A DNA stretch of 64,000 nucleotides from assembly GCF_000717475.1 (NCBI RefSeq), contig NZ_JPIK01000006.1, positions 47,670-111,669 on the forward strand, written 5' to 3'. Of this stretch, positions 45,771-55,682 are shown one piece after another. Position numbers and translations under genes: made by a program. The notes under the pieces were generated by a model. It was not told the origin of the DNA. It made no database searches and saw only the letters and a list, made by a program, of their open reading frames with translations. This DNA is from Desulfonatronum thiodismutans (GTDB lineage Bacteria > Desulfobacterota > Desulfovibrionia > Desulfovibrionales > Desulfonatronaceae). Positions within the stretch are counted from its first letter, which is position 1, and each line of letters opens with the position of its first letter.

Positions 45771-47117
45771 TCAAACCAGAGCCGCCAGATCATAGGTCTT
45801 GGTATCGGTGATTTCGGCCCGGACCAGTTCGCCGGGGCGGATGTTTTCTCCGCTGACGTAGGTGATGCCGTCCACTTCCGGGGCCTGGAACCAGACCCGG
45901 CCTTCATGAAGTCCCGGCCATTCCGGGCTGGGGCGCTCCACGAACACGTCCATTTCCCGGTCCTGGTATTGCGCGAGGATTTCGGCGCTGATTTCGGCTT
46001 GCAGCTTCATCAGGCCTTCACGGCGGCGGGCCTTGGTCTTGGCGCCGACCTGGCCGGGCAGGGTCGCGGCCTTGGTTCCCGGTTCCGGGCAGAAGGCGAA
46101 GACTCCGAGGTGGTGAAAGCGGGTTTCGGCGACGAAATCGAAGAGCTTTTGAAAATGGTGAGGCCGTTCGCCGGGGTAGCCGACGATCAGGCTGGTGCGC
46201 AGGGCCGCTTCCGGAAAATGCTCCCGGACCCGATCCACCACGTGGCGGGGATCTCCGGTGAAGGGGCGGCCCATGGCCCGGAGGATGTCCGGGTGGGCGT
46301 GTTGCAAGGGGATGTCGAAATAGGGCAGCAGGGGTGGGCCGAGTTCGGCCAGAAAACGCAGCAGGCGCGGCGTCAGGCCGGCGGGATAGAGATACATCAG
46401 CCGCAGCCAGTCCAGTCCGGGCAGTCCGGCCAACCGCGCGAGCAGGGATTCCAAGGCGTTTCGCGAGCCCAGGTCCCGGCCGTAGGACGTCAGATCCTGG
46501 GCCACCAGAATTAGTTCCCGGACGCCCTGCCCCAGAAGCGTTTGGGCCTCGGCCACGATCAGGTCCGGCGGCATGCTTTTCAAGGGCCCGCGGATGGACG
46601 GAATGGTGCAGAAGCGGCAGCGATGATCGCAGCCTTCGCCGATTTTCAGATACGCGTAGACCGGCTTGGTGCTGACGACCCGAGCGGGCGACTCTGCCTG
46701 AGGGAGAGCGAGGTTGAGTTCGGCCAGCCGTGGAAGCAACTGGTCTTCCTCGGCCACGTTCAGCCAGAGGTCCACCTCTGGGACGGCTTCGCGCAGTTCC
46801 GCGCCGAACCGGGAAACCAGGCATCCCGCGACCACCAGCAGGGGGCGGGGATGGAGGTCGGCGATGTCTTGCGCGGCTTCCAGGATCACGCGGGTGGACT
46901 CCTCCACCGCCGGGGCGATGAAGCCGCAGGTGTTGATCAGCACGATTCGGGCTTGGTGGATGTCGTGCACTACCCGCCCGGGGCCGAGTGCTCCGAGCAT
47001 GCGCTCCGTATCCACGCGGTTTTTGGGACAGCCCAGGCTGACGCACCAGACGCTCGGCCCGGCGAAGTCCGCGGGGTCGCTTGAAGTTGGAATGGGATTG
47101 AGGGTATGGCTTGGCAT
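45771..47117 (-). CDS. rimO: Ribosomal protein S12 methylthiotransferase
   Basis: 448 aa. N-terminal UPF0004 domain with cysteines in CVSLGCPKNRVDTE, NTCGFIAPA and GCLVSRF; radical-SAM domain with CDHRCRFCTIPSIRG (CX3CX2C); C-terminal TRAM domain. The SIRGPLKS segment is typical of RimO against MiaB. It adds a methylthio group to an Asp of S12. Start ATG 47117 is favoured by length; divergent from the histidine kinase gene 91 bases away. Confidence 0.94.
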   Translation of the reverse strand: MPSHTLNPIPTSSDPADFAGPSVWCVSLGCPKNRVDTERMLGALGPGRVVHDIHQARIVLINTCGFIAPAVEESTRVILEAAQDIADLHPRPLLVVAGCLVSRFGAELREAVPEVDLWLNVAEEDQLLPRLAELNLALPQAESPARVVSTKPVYAYLKIGEGCDHRCRFCTIPSIRGPLKSMPPDLIVAEAQTLLGQGVRELILVAQDLTSYGRDLGSRNALESLLARLAGLPGLDWLRLMYLYPAGLTPRLLRFLAELGPPLLPYFDIPLQHAHPDILRAMGRPFTGDPRHVVDRVREHFPEAALRTSLIVGYPGERPHHFQKLFDFVAETRFHHLGVFAFCPEPGTKAATLPGQVGAKTKARRREGLMKLQAEISAEILAQYQDREMDVFVERPSPEWPGLHEGRVWFQAPEVDGITYVSGENIRPGELVRAEITDTKTYDLAALV

Positions 47118-47208
47118 TCGGTTCCGTTGCTCGCGGTTTGAGGACTTCCGGGAATTGCGTCCAGCGCTTGGCACGGAACTCATGGCCCGTCAACCCCACG
47201 AGGAACCC

Positions 47209-48780
47209 ATGCATCTTTCAGCAGGTTACAATGAAGCCGTTCATGTCCTGGAATCGGCCCAAGGAGACTTTCTGGTCGGACTGGTCTGCCCGGAGGCTGG
47301 GTCGGTTTCGCGAGACGACGCGGACCTCTCGTCGATATTTGCCGCGATCCTGGAACTGCTGGACCGCTCGGCGCGCGAAACGCAGCTCCCCAGCATGCGC
47401 CTCGCGGCCTGCTCCGGCCAGATTCCGGCGGCGCGGGAGCAGGAATTGACGGAACGGGGCATCCACCGGTTCACGGACCCGGAGACCATGCTGGCCGCCC
47501 ATCCGGACATCAATCTGGTGATTGATCTGGCGGGCAGCCCGGAAACCGTGCGGACTCTGCGTCGGATCTTGCCGCCCTCGGCGGCCTTGCTGGACCGCGC
47601 TTGCACGGTCTTTCTGCGCTGCATGCTGGTGATGAGCGAGGTGTCCGGGCAGTGCCAGACCGACCTGCGCGGCAGCCGGAACCTGCTGAACGCCATTGTC
47701 GACGAACTGCCGGACGATATTTTCTTTCTGGACGACCAGGGCCGCATTCTGGACGTGAACAGGCAGGTCTGCGAGCGACACGGCGTGGACAAACAGACAT
47801 TGCTGCATCAATCCAGCAGCACGGTTCCCGCCGGACCGGGCCAGGTGGCCTGCGGGCCGGCGCGTCAGGACTGGCCCGTGCTGGCGACCCTCGCGAACCG
47901 GCGGGAGCAGGAGGCGCTGCAAACCTGGATGGATGAGCAGGGCCGGGTCCACTACTACCAAGTGACCGCCTACCCCGTGTTCGACGAAACCGGGCAAATG
48001 CACCGGATGATCGAAGTTCGTCGGGACGTCACGCTGCGCACGGAAATGGAGAAGCGCTTGCAGCAGGCCGAGAAGTTGGCCGCCATCGGCGAGTTGTCCA
48101 TGTACATCGCCCATGAAATCCGCAACCCGTTGTTCGCCATCGGCGGATTCGCCAATTCCCTGCTGCGCTCCCAGGAACTGACCGAGAACAGCAGGGAAAA
48201 GGTGCGCATCATTCTGGAAGAGTCCAAGCGTCTGGACAAGATTTTAAAGAGCATCATCAACTTCGCCCGGCCCACATCCTCGGAGCTGGCGGAAGTGGAC
48301 GCCAATCTGATCGTCGCCGAAACCGTGCAGGTGCTCGGGATCGGCAGCCAGGAGCGCGGCGTGTCCCTGGACGTTCGGCTCGGTGCGGAGGTGCCCAAGA
48401 TCCGGGCCGACGTCGAACTGCTCAAGCAGTGTTTGATCAATCTGATCAAGAACGCCCTGGAAGCCATGCCCGATGGCGGGCGGCTCACGGTGACCACGGC
48501 CATGGAGCGCCGCCAAGTGCTGATCAGCATCGAGGATACCGGCCACGGCATTCCGGTGGAGATTCAAGACAAGATATTCAACCCTTTCTTCACCACAAAG
48601 AAAACCGGCTCCGGGGCTGGTCTGGGGCTGGCCATGACCAAGAAGATCATCAGCGACCTGGGAGGCGACCTGCGCCTGAACAGCCGCCCCGGAAAGGGCA
48701 CCCAGGTCGACCTGCTGCTCCAACCCTACGTGGCCATGGAGCCGCCTGCTCCAAGGCTTCCCGACCAAAAATCCGAATAA
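47209..48780 (+). CDS. PAS sensor histidine kinase with N-terminal Rossmann-like domain
   Basis: 523 aa. Residues ~1-140 are an unusual N-terminal domain with alternating strands and helices (DINLVIDLAGSPETVRTLRRI, ALLDRACTVFL) like a nucleotide- or ligand-binding Rossmann unit; then a PAS domain (~160-285), HisKA with MYIAHEIRNPLFAIGG, and HATPase with LIKNALEAMPDGG, DTGHGI and GAGLGLAMTKK. Cytoplasmic. ATG 47209 follows GAGGAA; ATG 47182 is the alternative. Partner regulator not in the window. Confidence 0.86.
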   Translation: MHLSAGYNEAVHVLESAQGDFLVGLVCPEAGSVSRDDADLSSIFAAILELLDRSARETQLPSMRLAACSGQIPAAREQELTERGIHRFTDPETMLAAHPDINLVIDLAGSPETVRTLRRILPPSAALLDRACTVFLRCMLVMSEVSGQCQTDLRGSRNLLNAIVDELPDDIFFLDDQGRILDVNRQVCERHGVDKQTLLHQSSSTVPAGPGQVACGPARQDWPVLATLANRREQEALQTWMDEQGRVHYYQVTAYPVFDETGQMHRMIEVRRDVTLRTEMEKRLQQAEKLAAIGELSMYIAHEIRNPLFAIGGFANSLLRSQELTENSREKVRIILEESKRLDKILKSIINFARPTSSELAEVDANLIVAETVQVLGIGSQERGVSLDVRLGAEVPKIRADVELLKQCLINLIKNALEAMPDGGRLTVTTAMERRQVLISIEDTGHGIPVEIQDKIFNPFFTTKKTGSGAGLGLAMTKKIISDLGGDLRLNSRPGKGTQVDLLLQPYVAMEPPAPRLPDQKSE

Positions 48781-49021
48781 CGCCATCCTTCTGGAACAGG
48801 ACCTTCCCGGCTTGCCCGAATTGCTCTGCCCAGTGGACGAGGTGGCACGGGCGAATATTGTCGCAAGCACCAAAACTTTCGGCGGTGAAGAGCAGGAAAG
48901 ACAAACAGGCCCGAACCGCTTCCCGTGGCCTGTATAAATTATCGACTTGACGGCCTTTACGCGCATGGATAAGCAATGAATATCATTCTTTCGGCAATAA
49001 AATCATATGAGGGGTGGTCTC

Positions 49022-49273
49022 ATGGCAAATGTACAGGTCAGGGTGGATGACAACTTGCGGGAACAGGCTCAGGCCGTGGCAAGCAGTATGGGGATGGATT
49101 TGGCCTCGGCGGTCCGGATTTTTTTAACGCAAATGGTTCGCGAAAACGGATTGCCGTTTCGACCAGTTGGGGACCCATTCTACAGTGCTCAAAACCAGGT
49201 TCATCTGGCCAAGGTAGTGGAAGATTTGAACAACGGCAGAAACAGTTTCGTGCATGACTTGATCGAGGATTGA
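49022..49273 (+). CDS. RelB/DinJ-family antitoxin
   Basis: 83 aa. The N-terminal ribbon-helix-helix (VQVRVDDNLREQAQAVASSMGMDLASAVRIFL, quoted in part) and ENGLPF are typical of RelB/DinJ. It should neutralise the toxin encoded one base downstream and repress the pair. GAGGGG precedes ATG 49022; an earlier in-frame ATG at 49007 contains the ribosome site within the gene. Confidence 0.9.
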   Translation: MANVQVRVDDNLREQAQAVASSMGMDLASAVRIFLTQMVRENGLPFRPVGDPFYSAQNQVHLAKVVEDLNNGRNSFVHDLIED

Positions 49274-49274
49274 G

Positions 49275-49535
49275 ATGCTCATTTGGCACGATTCCGCCTG
49301 GAAAGAGTACATGTATTGGCAATCGCAGGACAAAAAGACGCTCAAACGGATCAACCTGCTTCTCAAGGAAATTGCGCGTGATCCATACGAAGGAACAGGC
49401 AAGCCGGAAGCATTGAAAGGCAACCTTTCCGGATTCTGGAGTCGGCGAATTGATGAGAAAAATCGTCTTGTTTACCGAATTGTCGGCGAAGATTGTCAAA
49501 TTGCGCAATGTCGAGGCCATTACGGGGAAGAGTGA
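49275..49535 (+). CDS. YoeB/Txe-family mRNA interferase toxin
   Basis: 86 aa. Contains GTGKPEALKGNLSGFWSRR, RLVYRI and the C-terminal CRGHYGE; the Arg and His-Tyr residues fit the YoeB active site. It cleaves messages in the ribosome A site. YoeB is normally paired with a YefM/Phd-type antitoxin, whereas here it follows a RelB/DinJ-type gene, so this is a mixed pair. Confidence 0.9.
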   Translation: MLIWHDSAWKEYMYWQSQDKKTLKRINLLLKEIARDPYEGTGKPEALKGNLSGFWSRRIDEKNRLVYRIVGEDCQIAQCRGHYGEE

Positions 49536-49635
49536 TCAATGTTTCGCCTCATGTTCAGCCCCTGAGTGAGCCAGGCTTCGTCCGGCGCATCGATTCTGTT
49601 TGCGATGCCCGGGAGATATGCCGTGGCGCGGGACG

Positions 49636-51672
49636 TCAGGCGGGATATTGCCGGGGCAGGGAGACGATCAGGTGGGTGCCTTGGGATTCGGAGGTGGTGA
49701 AGCGGATGGTTCCCCCGTGGATCTTGGCGATGAGCATGGCGCTGTAGGTTCCGATGCCGGTGCCGTGCTCCTTACCGTAGGTCACGTAGCGGTCGAAAAA
49801 ACGGTCGCGGATGTCTTCGGGGATGGTGCCGAAGTTGTGGATGTCGATTTCATGCAGTGAACCCGGATGCGCCTGCTGGCGCTCATCTTGACGAAGCTCT
49901 GAGCCGCTTTTCGGAGAACGGACGGCAATGGTGATCCGGGTGCTTTCCGGAGCGGCGTCCACGGCGTTCTGGATCAGATTGGCGAACAGGGATTCGAGCA
50001 GGATCGCCTCTCCGGAAAGGGTATATTCATCGTCCCAGGATAGGGGGCGGTCGTCCAGCAGGTAGACGAACTCCAGGGACTTGGCGACGGCCGACGGCAA
50101 AAACTCCTCGTGCAGGCCATGCAGCATCCGGATCAGGTCAAAGGGTTCCGGCAGCAGTTCGTAGGTGCCTTCCTCCATCTTGAACAAGGCCATGGAGTGG
50201 CCGAGCATGTGCAAAAGCTTCATGGCGCTCTGGTAGATCGTGGACACGATCTCCCGCTGACGCTCGGGAAGGTCTTCGCGCAGCAAAACCTTGGCCAGTC
50301 CGCCGATGCCGGTCAGGGGCGACTTCAGGTCGTGGCGGACCATCCGCTCCACGTCGGTCCGCAAAGATTCGACGCGCTTGATTTCCGTGATGTCCGTGAG
50401 CATCCCGTTCCAGACCACCCTCCCGTCCGGTTTCCTGGTCGCCAGGGAGCTGTTCTTGAACCAGCGCACCCCTCCTTCGTTCGGTTTCATGGAAAACTCG
50501 AATTCCACCGGGTCCTCGGGAGGTTCGGAGCAGGTCAGAGACGTGGAAAAGCGCTTTCGAACTTCGGGATCGACGCGCTCGAAAAACAGCTCCGGATCCC
50601 GCAACGTGCTTTCCGCGGGCAGGCCGAACAGATTCCAGATGCCCTCGCTGATGAACGTAAAGCTCCCCTGATCCTCGCCGGAGGCCTGGTACTGATAGAC
50701 CACCCCGGGAATGTTCGCGGTGATCTCCGTGAGCTGGCTCTTGCTGGCCCGGAGTTCGGCTTCGGCCTGAGCCCGTTCGGTGATGTCCTGGATGGTCTCG
50801 ATGGCTCCGACGATTTCACCGCGTTCGTCCCGGCAACGGGCGGCCAGGAAATAGATGGAACGCGCCGTGCCCTGAATGGTCAACCGGTCCGAGGCCTCGA
50901 AAGCCTCCGGGATGAACGCGCTGGGAGCGAGATTTTTGTCCCGATAGAGTGCGGCGATTTTTGGCCGGTCCATGGTCAGGACCAGATCGGCCAGGACCGG
51001 CCTGGACGGCTCGGGATAGAAAATGCGAGAGTCCACCGGCTTGCCCAGGCACTGCCCCCCGGGCACTCCGGTCAGGATTTCGCAAGCTTTGTTCCAGAAG
51101 ATGACGCGGTGATCCGTGTCGATCACAAAGGTGGGTATAGGGGTGCTGTCCAGAATCGCGGCCATGAGCTTACGACGCCGACGGAGCAGGTTCTTGATCC
51201 GACGGTTTTGGGTGATGTCCCGCAGGCAGACCAGCATGGCGTCCTGACGGTCCCAGGTGGTCCTGGCGAGAGAGATTTCCACGGGAAACAGCTTGCCGTC
51301 TCCGGGACGCCTGGCCACCCAGTTGAAGTTCAGGACGTCCCCGTCCGGCAGTTTGGCCCGGATGTCCTCGAATTTGTCCAGCGGGCCGCGGGGACGAAGC
51401 AGGTCCAAGCGGGGGCTCAGGGCCAAGAGTTCCGCGCGGGGCAAACCGAACAGGTCCGCGGCCCTGTTGTTCAGGTCGACAATTGTGTCGGCCGAGGAAC
51501 AGATGAGTATGGCGTCGGGACTCTTGTGAAACAGGGCATGCAGGTTGTCCCGCGCTTCATGCAACGCTTCCAGCTCGCGCCGGTCGTCTTGCCTCTGGTC
51601 GCGAAGGCGGGCGACTTCCGAGCGGGCTTCGTCCAAGGCAGCTTGGAGGTGAGAGGCGTGGTCCTGGTCCAT
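49636..51672 (-). CDS. Multi-PAS sensor histidine kinase
   Basis: About 678 aa: N-terminal coiled coil, three PAS domains (roughly 45-160, 175-300, 310-430), HisKA with MVRHDLKSPLTGIGG and a HATPase with NLIQNAVDAAPE and GTGIGTYSAM. No membrane helix. The repeated PAS units suggest redox or small-molecule sensing in the cytoplasm. Start is ATG 51672 or TTG 51687. Tail to tail with the toxin gene and directly downstream of dacC on the same strand. Confidence 0.84.
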   Translation of the reverse strand: MDQDHASHLQAALDEARSEVARLRDQRQDDRRELEALHEARDNLHALFHKSPDAILICSSADTIVDLNNRAADLFGLPRAELLALSPRLDLLRPRGPLDKFEDIRAKLPDGDVLNFNWVARRPGDGKLFPVEISLARTTWDRQDAMLVCLRDITQNRRIKNLLRRRRKLMAAILDSTPIPTFVIDTDHRVIFWNKACEILTGVPGGQCLGKPVDSRIFYPEPSRPVLADLVLTMDRPKIAALYRDKNLAPSAFIPEAFEASDRLTIQGTARSIYFLAARCRDERGEIVGAIETIQDITERAQAEAELRASKSQLTEITANIPGVVYQYQASGEDQGSFTFISEGIWNLFGLPAESTLRDPELFFERVDPEVRKRFSTSLTCSEPPEDPVEFEFSMKPNEGGVRWFKNSSLATRKPDGRVVWNGMLTDITEIKRVESLRTDVERMVRHDLKSPLTGIGGLAKVLLREDLPERQREIVSTIYQSAMKLLHMLGHSMALFKMEEGTYELLPEPFDLIRMLHGLHEEFLPSAVAKSLEFVYLLDDRPLSWDDEYTLSGEAILLESLFANLIQNAVDAAPESTRITIAVRSPKSGSELRQDERQQAHPGSLHEIDIHNFGTIPEDIRDRFFDRYVTYGKEHGTGIGTYSAMLIAKIHGGTIRFTTSESQGTHLIVSLPRQYPA

Positions 51673-51691
51673 GGCAAGCGGGTTCAATTGT

Positions 51692-52906
51692 TCAGAGCAG
51701 ATTTGAGCGTAGCAGAAGCAGGCGGACGGAGTCCACCGCTTGGCTGAAGAAGCCGGCCGGGGCCGCTTCGTTTAAGGTGAAGACGTCCTCCCTGGCCAGG
51801 ACTTGATCGCCCAGGGCGATCACCAGTTCCCCGACTTTCTGGCCCCGGAGTATCGGGCCGAGGACCGGCTCGGTCAGGGAGAGGGAGACGCGTCGATCGA
51901 TATCCGGAAGCCGTCCCTTGGGAATGGTTACAACGATGTCCGTGTCCAGGCCGTAGGCCAGTTCGCTTTGGCGGGCCTTCCAGACCCTGATCGCGCCCAG
52001 GGGCTCTCCGGGAACATGCAACCGGTGGGTTTCATAGTTGCTGAAGCCGTAGTCCAGCAGCTCCTGGTTCAGCCGGGTGCGGGCGGCCGTGGAACCCGCG
52101 CCCAGCACTACCGCGATGAGCCGCATGTCGTCGCGCACCGCCGAAGTGGTCTGGCAATAGCCCGCGGCCCGTGTGTAACCGGTCTTGATGCCGTCCACGG
52201 TGGGGTCGCGGTGGAGCAGGCGGTTCCGGTTGGCCTGGTTGATGTTGTTGTGCTCGAAGTGTCGGATGGAATGCAGGCTGTACAGATAGGGATGGTCGCG
52301 CAGCAGGGCCAGGGACAGGGTGGCCATGTCCCGGGCCGTGGTCTGGACCCCGGGGGCCGGTAGGCCGGTGGCGTTGGCAAAGGTGGTCCGGGTCATGCCC
52401 AGGTCCTTGGCGGCGCGGTTCATCAGTTCGACGAACGCGGCTTCGGTGCCGGCGATATGTTCGGCCAGGGCCACGCTGGCGTCGTTGCCGGACTGGACGA
52501 TGATCCCGTGCAGCAACGCGGCCACGGACACGGTGGAATTCAGGTCCAGAAACATCCGGGAGCCGGTCATGCGCCAGGCTTGCCGGCTCACCCGGACCTC
52601 GTCGGTCATGAAGACGGCTCCTTCAAGCAGCTTTTGTCCGGCGACGTAGACGGTCATCATTTTGGTCAAACTGGCCGGTTCCCGCGGGGCGTCGATGTCG
52701 TGGGCCGCCAGGAGCTGCCCGCTGTCCGCGTCCATGAGCAGATACGCGGCGGCGATGCCGGGGGATGAGGGAGTAAAACTCCGGGGCGTCGCGGCCAGGG
52801 CGCTGTTCAGGCCCAGACCAAGGAGCAGGGCCAGCATCGCCGCGAAGGCGATCAATACGGCTTGATACGGCGGCAACGCGAGTCGGTCATGTCGCGGCAT
52901 GTTCAT
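51692..52906 (-). CDS. dacC: D-alanyl-D-alanine carboxypeptidase (PBP5/6 type)
   Basis: 404 aa. N-terminal signal/anchor helix (~12-35), then the serine peptidase motifs SLTK (SxxK), SGN and KTG in order, and a C-terminal beta domain ending in a terminal amphipathic helix that holds the enzyme on the outer face of the inner membrane. It trims pentapeptides in peptidoglycan. Its start lies inside the end of the ABC-F gene, so the two are coupled. The exact dac letter is a guess. Confidence 0.9.
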   Translation of the reverse strand: MNMPRHDRLALPPYQAVLIAFAAMLALLLGLGLNSALAATPRSFTPSSPGIAAAYLLMDADSGQLLAAHDIDAPREPASLTKMMTVYVAGQKLLEGAVFMTDEVRVSRQAWRMTGSRMFLDLNSTVSVAALLHGIIVQSGNDASVALAEHIAGTEAAFVELMNRAAKDLGMTRTTFANATGLPAPGVQTTARDMATLSLALLRDHPYLYSLHSIRHFEHNNINQANRNRLLHRDPTVDGIKTGYTRAAGYCQTTSAVRDDMRLIAVVLGAGSTAARTRLNQELLDYGFSNYETHRLHVPGEPLGAIRVWKARQSELAYGLDTDIVVTIPKGRLPDIDRRVSLSLTEPVLGPILRGQKVGELVIALGDQVLAREDVFTLNEAAPAGFFSQAVDSVRLLLLRSNLL

Positions 52907-54800
52907 ATTCCCGTTGTTTGGTTTCCAGTTCGTCGAGGCGTTCATAAAGGCCGAGCAAGGCGGCCTCGGCCTGGTCCAGCCGGTCGGCCAAGTCGGTCAG
53001 GGTCTCGGCGTTGGAGGCGTTTTCAGGGGCTTCCAGGGCTTGGCGCAACTCCTGCTCCAAATTTTCGGCCTCCCTAATCCGCTCCGCCATGCCGTCCAGC
53101 TCCCGCTGTTCGCCGTAGGAGAGTTTGGTGGGACGACGGGCCTTGGAGCCGACCGGCTTGGTCGCGACGGGTTCGGTATCGGCCTCGGAGGGAGCTGAAC
53201 GGGCGGCCAGCCACTGGGCGTAGTCTGAAAAATATCGGGCCTGGCCGTGTTCGCCATCTCCCGGCTCCAGGGCCAGCAGCCGGTCGCAGAGCGTATCCAG
53301 CAAATAGCGGTCGTGGGTGATCAGCACGATGGCCCCGGGGAATTCCCGCAACCCTTCTTCGAGCACTTCCAGGGTCGGGATGTCGATGTCGTTGGTGGGT
53401 TCGTCCAGGAGCAGGATGTCCGCCGGGGTGCGCATCAGCCGGGCGATGAGCACTCTGGCCCGCTCTCCGCCGGAGAGCAGGGACACCGGGAGCCCAAGCT
53501 GGTCCGGCCGGAACAGAAAGCGCTTGGCCCAGGTGACCACGTGTAGCGGGCGGTCCTGGAAGACCACGGTGTCCCCGGTGGGCGCCAGGGCTTGGCGCAG
53601 GGTGATTTCGGAGTCGAGCTGTTCGCGCTTCTGGTCGAAGTAGACCACCCGCAGGCCGTCGGCCCGGCGCAGGGTTCCCTGGTCCGGCTGGAGCGAGCCG
53701 TGCAGCAGCCGCATCAGACTGCTTTTGCCCGCGCCGTTGGGGCCCATGATCCCCAGGCGGGTTCCGGGGGAGAGCAGGATGTCCAGATCGGCGAACAAAG
53801 GCCGTTCGCCCAAGGTCAGGCCCAGGCCGCGGGCCTCCAGCAATCGCTTGGTCTTGCGGCCCGTGGCGTCGAAAGCGATGTCCGCGGTCTGCTTCAGGGC
53901 GTTGCGGGCGCTGACTTCAGCCAGCTCGTCCTGGAGACGATGGGCTTCGTCGATACGCGCCCGGGCCTTGGTGGTCCGGGCTTTGGGTCCGCGGCGCAGC
54001 CATTCGATCTCCCGGCGGACCTTGTTGGCCAGAACCTGTTCCCGTGCTTCCTGGGCCGCGACCAGGGCCTCCCGCTTGTCCAGGAACGTGCTGTAGTTGC
54101 CCTCGACCCGAAGAAATCCCTCGGGGTAGACGCGGTTCAGCTCCACGGTCCGGTTGGTGACGGTTTCCAGAAAGACCCGGTCGTGGCTGACCAGGACAAA
54201 GGCGAAGGGGACCTGAAGCAGCAGTTTTTCCAGCCAGAGGATGCCTTCCAGGTCCAGATGGTTGGTGGGTTCGTCCAGCAGGAGCAGGTCCGGTTCCTGA
54301 ATCAGGGCTCGGGCCAGGGCCAGCCGCTTGCGCCAGCCGCCGGACAAGGTGTCCACCGGGGTGGGGCCGTCGGGCAGATGCAGGCGGCTGGACATCTCCC
54401 AGACGCGTTGAAAGGCTTCCGGGCCCGAAATTCTTTCGTGGAGTCGCTCAGGGGATCGCTCAGGCGGTCTCTGGGCTGACTCTCCAGGGGATTCGCCGGA
54501 CGATTCTTCGGTCAGGGCTTCCAGCAGAACCTGCTCCACCGTGCTCCCAGGGGCGAAGCGTTCTTCCTGGGCAAGATAGACCACGCGCACGTCCTTGCGC
54601 CGATGCACCTCGCCCTGATCCGGCTCTTCCAGTCCGGCGACGATTTTGAGCAGGGTGGATTTTCCAGAGCCGTTGGGACCGATCAATCCCGTGCGCTCGC
54701 CTTCGAACAGGCCGAGGGAAATGCCGGAGAACAGTGGGTGGGCGGTGAAGGCCTTGGTCAGGCCGGTGAAGGAGACGAGAATCGGCGTAGCCATGGGCAT
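52887..54800 (-). CDS. uup: ABC-F ATPase, Uup type
   Basis: 637 aa with two ABC domains: Walker A GPNGSGKST and GPNGAGKSS, signatures LSGGWRKRL and LSGGERARV, Walker B with LLLDEPTNHLD and LLLDEPTNDID, an interdomain linker rich in Arg/Lys (RRGPKARTTKARAR) and a C-terminal coiled coil (~560-637). No membrane part: ABC-F proteins act on ribosomes, and Uup has been tied to DNA transposon excision and ribosome function. Start 54800 or 54794. Confidence 0.9.
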   Translation of the reverse strand: MPMATPILVSFTGLTKAFTAHPLFSGISLGLFEGERTGLIGPNGSGKSTLLKIVAGLEEPDQGEVHRRKDVRVVYLAQEERFAPGSTVEQVLLEALTEESSGESPGESAQRPPERSPERLHERISGPEAFQRVWEMSSRLHLPDGPTPVDTLSGGWRKRLALARALIQEPDLLLLDEPTNHLDLEGILWLEKLLLQVPFAFVLVSHDRVFLETVTNRTVELNRVYPEGFLRVEGNYSTFLDKREALVAAQEAREQVLANKVRREIEWLRRGPKARTTKARARIDEAHRLQDELAEVSARNALKQTADIAFDATGRKTKRLLEARGLGLTLGERPLFADLDILLSPGTRLGIMGPNGAGKSSLMRLLHGSLQPDQGTLRRADGLRVVYFDQKREQLDSEITLRQALAPTGDTVVFQDRPLHVVTWAKRFLFRPDQLGLPVSLLSGGERARVLIARLMRTPADILLLDEPTNDIDIPTLEVLEEGLREFPGAIVLITHDRYLLDTLCDRLLALEPGDGEHGQARYFSDYAQWLAARSAPSEADTEPVATKPVGSKARRPTKLSYGEQRELDGMAERIREAENLEQELRQALEAPENASNAETLTDLADRLDQAEAALLGLYERLDELETKQREYEHAAT

Positions 54801-54878
54801 GGCATCTACACCACAAACGATCGGACTGGAAGAGAGGTTTGGTACCGGTTCGCCAAGGCAGTCGCCCCTTCGGCTGGC

Positions 54879-55682
54879 CTATTCCACCACCACCCCCGCG
54901 TAGCCGACAACCTGAGAAAAATCCCCGGTCACGTCCCCGGAAGTGGCATAGGCGATCAGGCTGGCCTGGGTCGCTCCGAGTGCGTTGGCCGTGGCCAGCC
55001 CCAGGGTCATGGGCAGCATCCCGCACATGGAGATCCGCTGGTCGTGCACCGTGGCGTAGAGCTTTTCCGGGTCGCGCTCCAGGGCTGCTTGCAGGGCCAG
55101 GCCGTCCAGTTCCTTGGCTTGCTGGGCGGAAACGAAATGGCTCATGTCCGAACTGACGAGGATCAGTAATGGTTTGGGCCACTTTGCGAGCACCGCGGAC
55201 AGCTCCTGAGCCGTGCGCAACAACACTTCCAGGCTCGGCTCGGCCACGGCCAGCGGGACGATCTTGGTTTGGGGGCGGACGGCCCAGAGAAAAGGCAGGA
55301 TGACTTCAAGGGAGTGTTCCTGGAGGTGGGCTTGGTGATCCGCCTGAATTGCCGGGGCGGCCTCGAAGATGCTTCTTGCCAGTTCCTCGTCCACGTCCAG
55401 GTGTGCGCCGGGCAGCAGCCAGCGGCCGTTGGGCCACAGGGCCAGGGGGCGTCCGAGTCCGGTGTGGTTCGGGCCCAGCAGGAGCACGGTTTCCGTCTGG
55501 ATTACTTCAGAAAGGGTCTTGCCGGCCACGGCCCCGGAGTATGCATATCCGGCGTGGGGCATCATGGCCAGAAGGGCTTTGCGCGGCGTGGATACAAGGG
55601 GGAGATAGCTTCGGACTTCAGATTCCCAGGCTTGTTTCGTGCCGGGATAAAACCGACCGGCCACGACGGGATTGCGATCCAT
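54879..55682 (-). CDS. amrB: MEMO1-family protein (AmmeMemoRadiSam system protein B)
   Basis: 267 aa: AGRFYPG at the N-terminus, MPHAGYAYSG, LLLGPNHTG, EHSLEVILPFL and SSDMSHF place the conserved His/Asp/Cys of the MEMO family, with CGMLPM near residue 215. In many bacteria it works with AmmeMemoRadiSam A and a radical-SAM protein; those partners are not here. ATG 55682 has GGAGG upstream. Biochemical role unsettled. Confidence 0.87.
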   Translation of the reverse strand: MDRNPVVAGRFYPGTKQAWESEVRSYLPLVSTPRKALLAMMPHAGYAYSGAVAGKTLSEVIQTETVLLLGPNHTGLGRPLALWPNGRWLLPGAHLDVDEELARSIFEAAPAIQADHQAHLQEHSLEVILPFLWAVRPQTKIVPLAVAEPSLEVLLRTAQELSAVLAKWPKPLLILVSSDMSHFVSAQQAKELDGLALQAALERDPEKLYATVHDQRISMCGMLPMTLGLATANALGATQASLIAYATSGDVTGDFSQVVGYAGVVVE

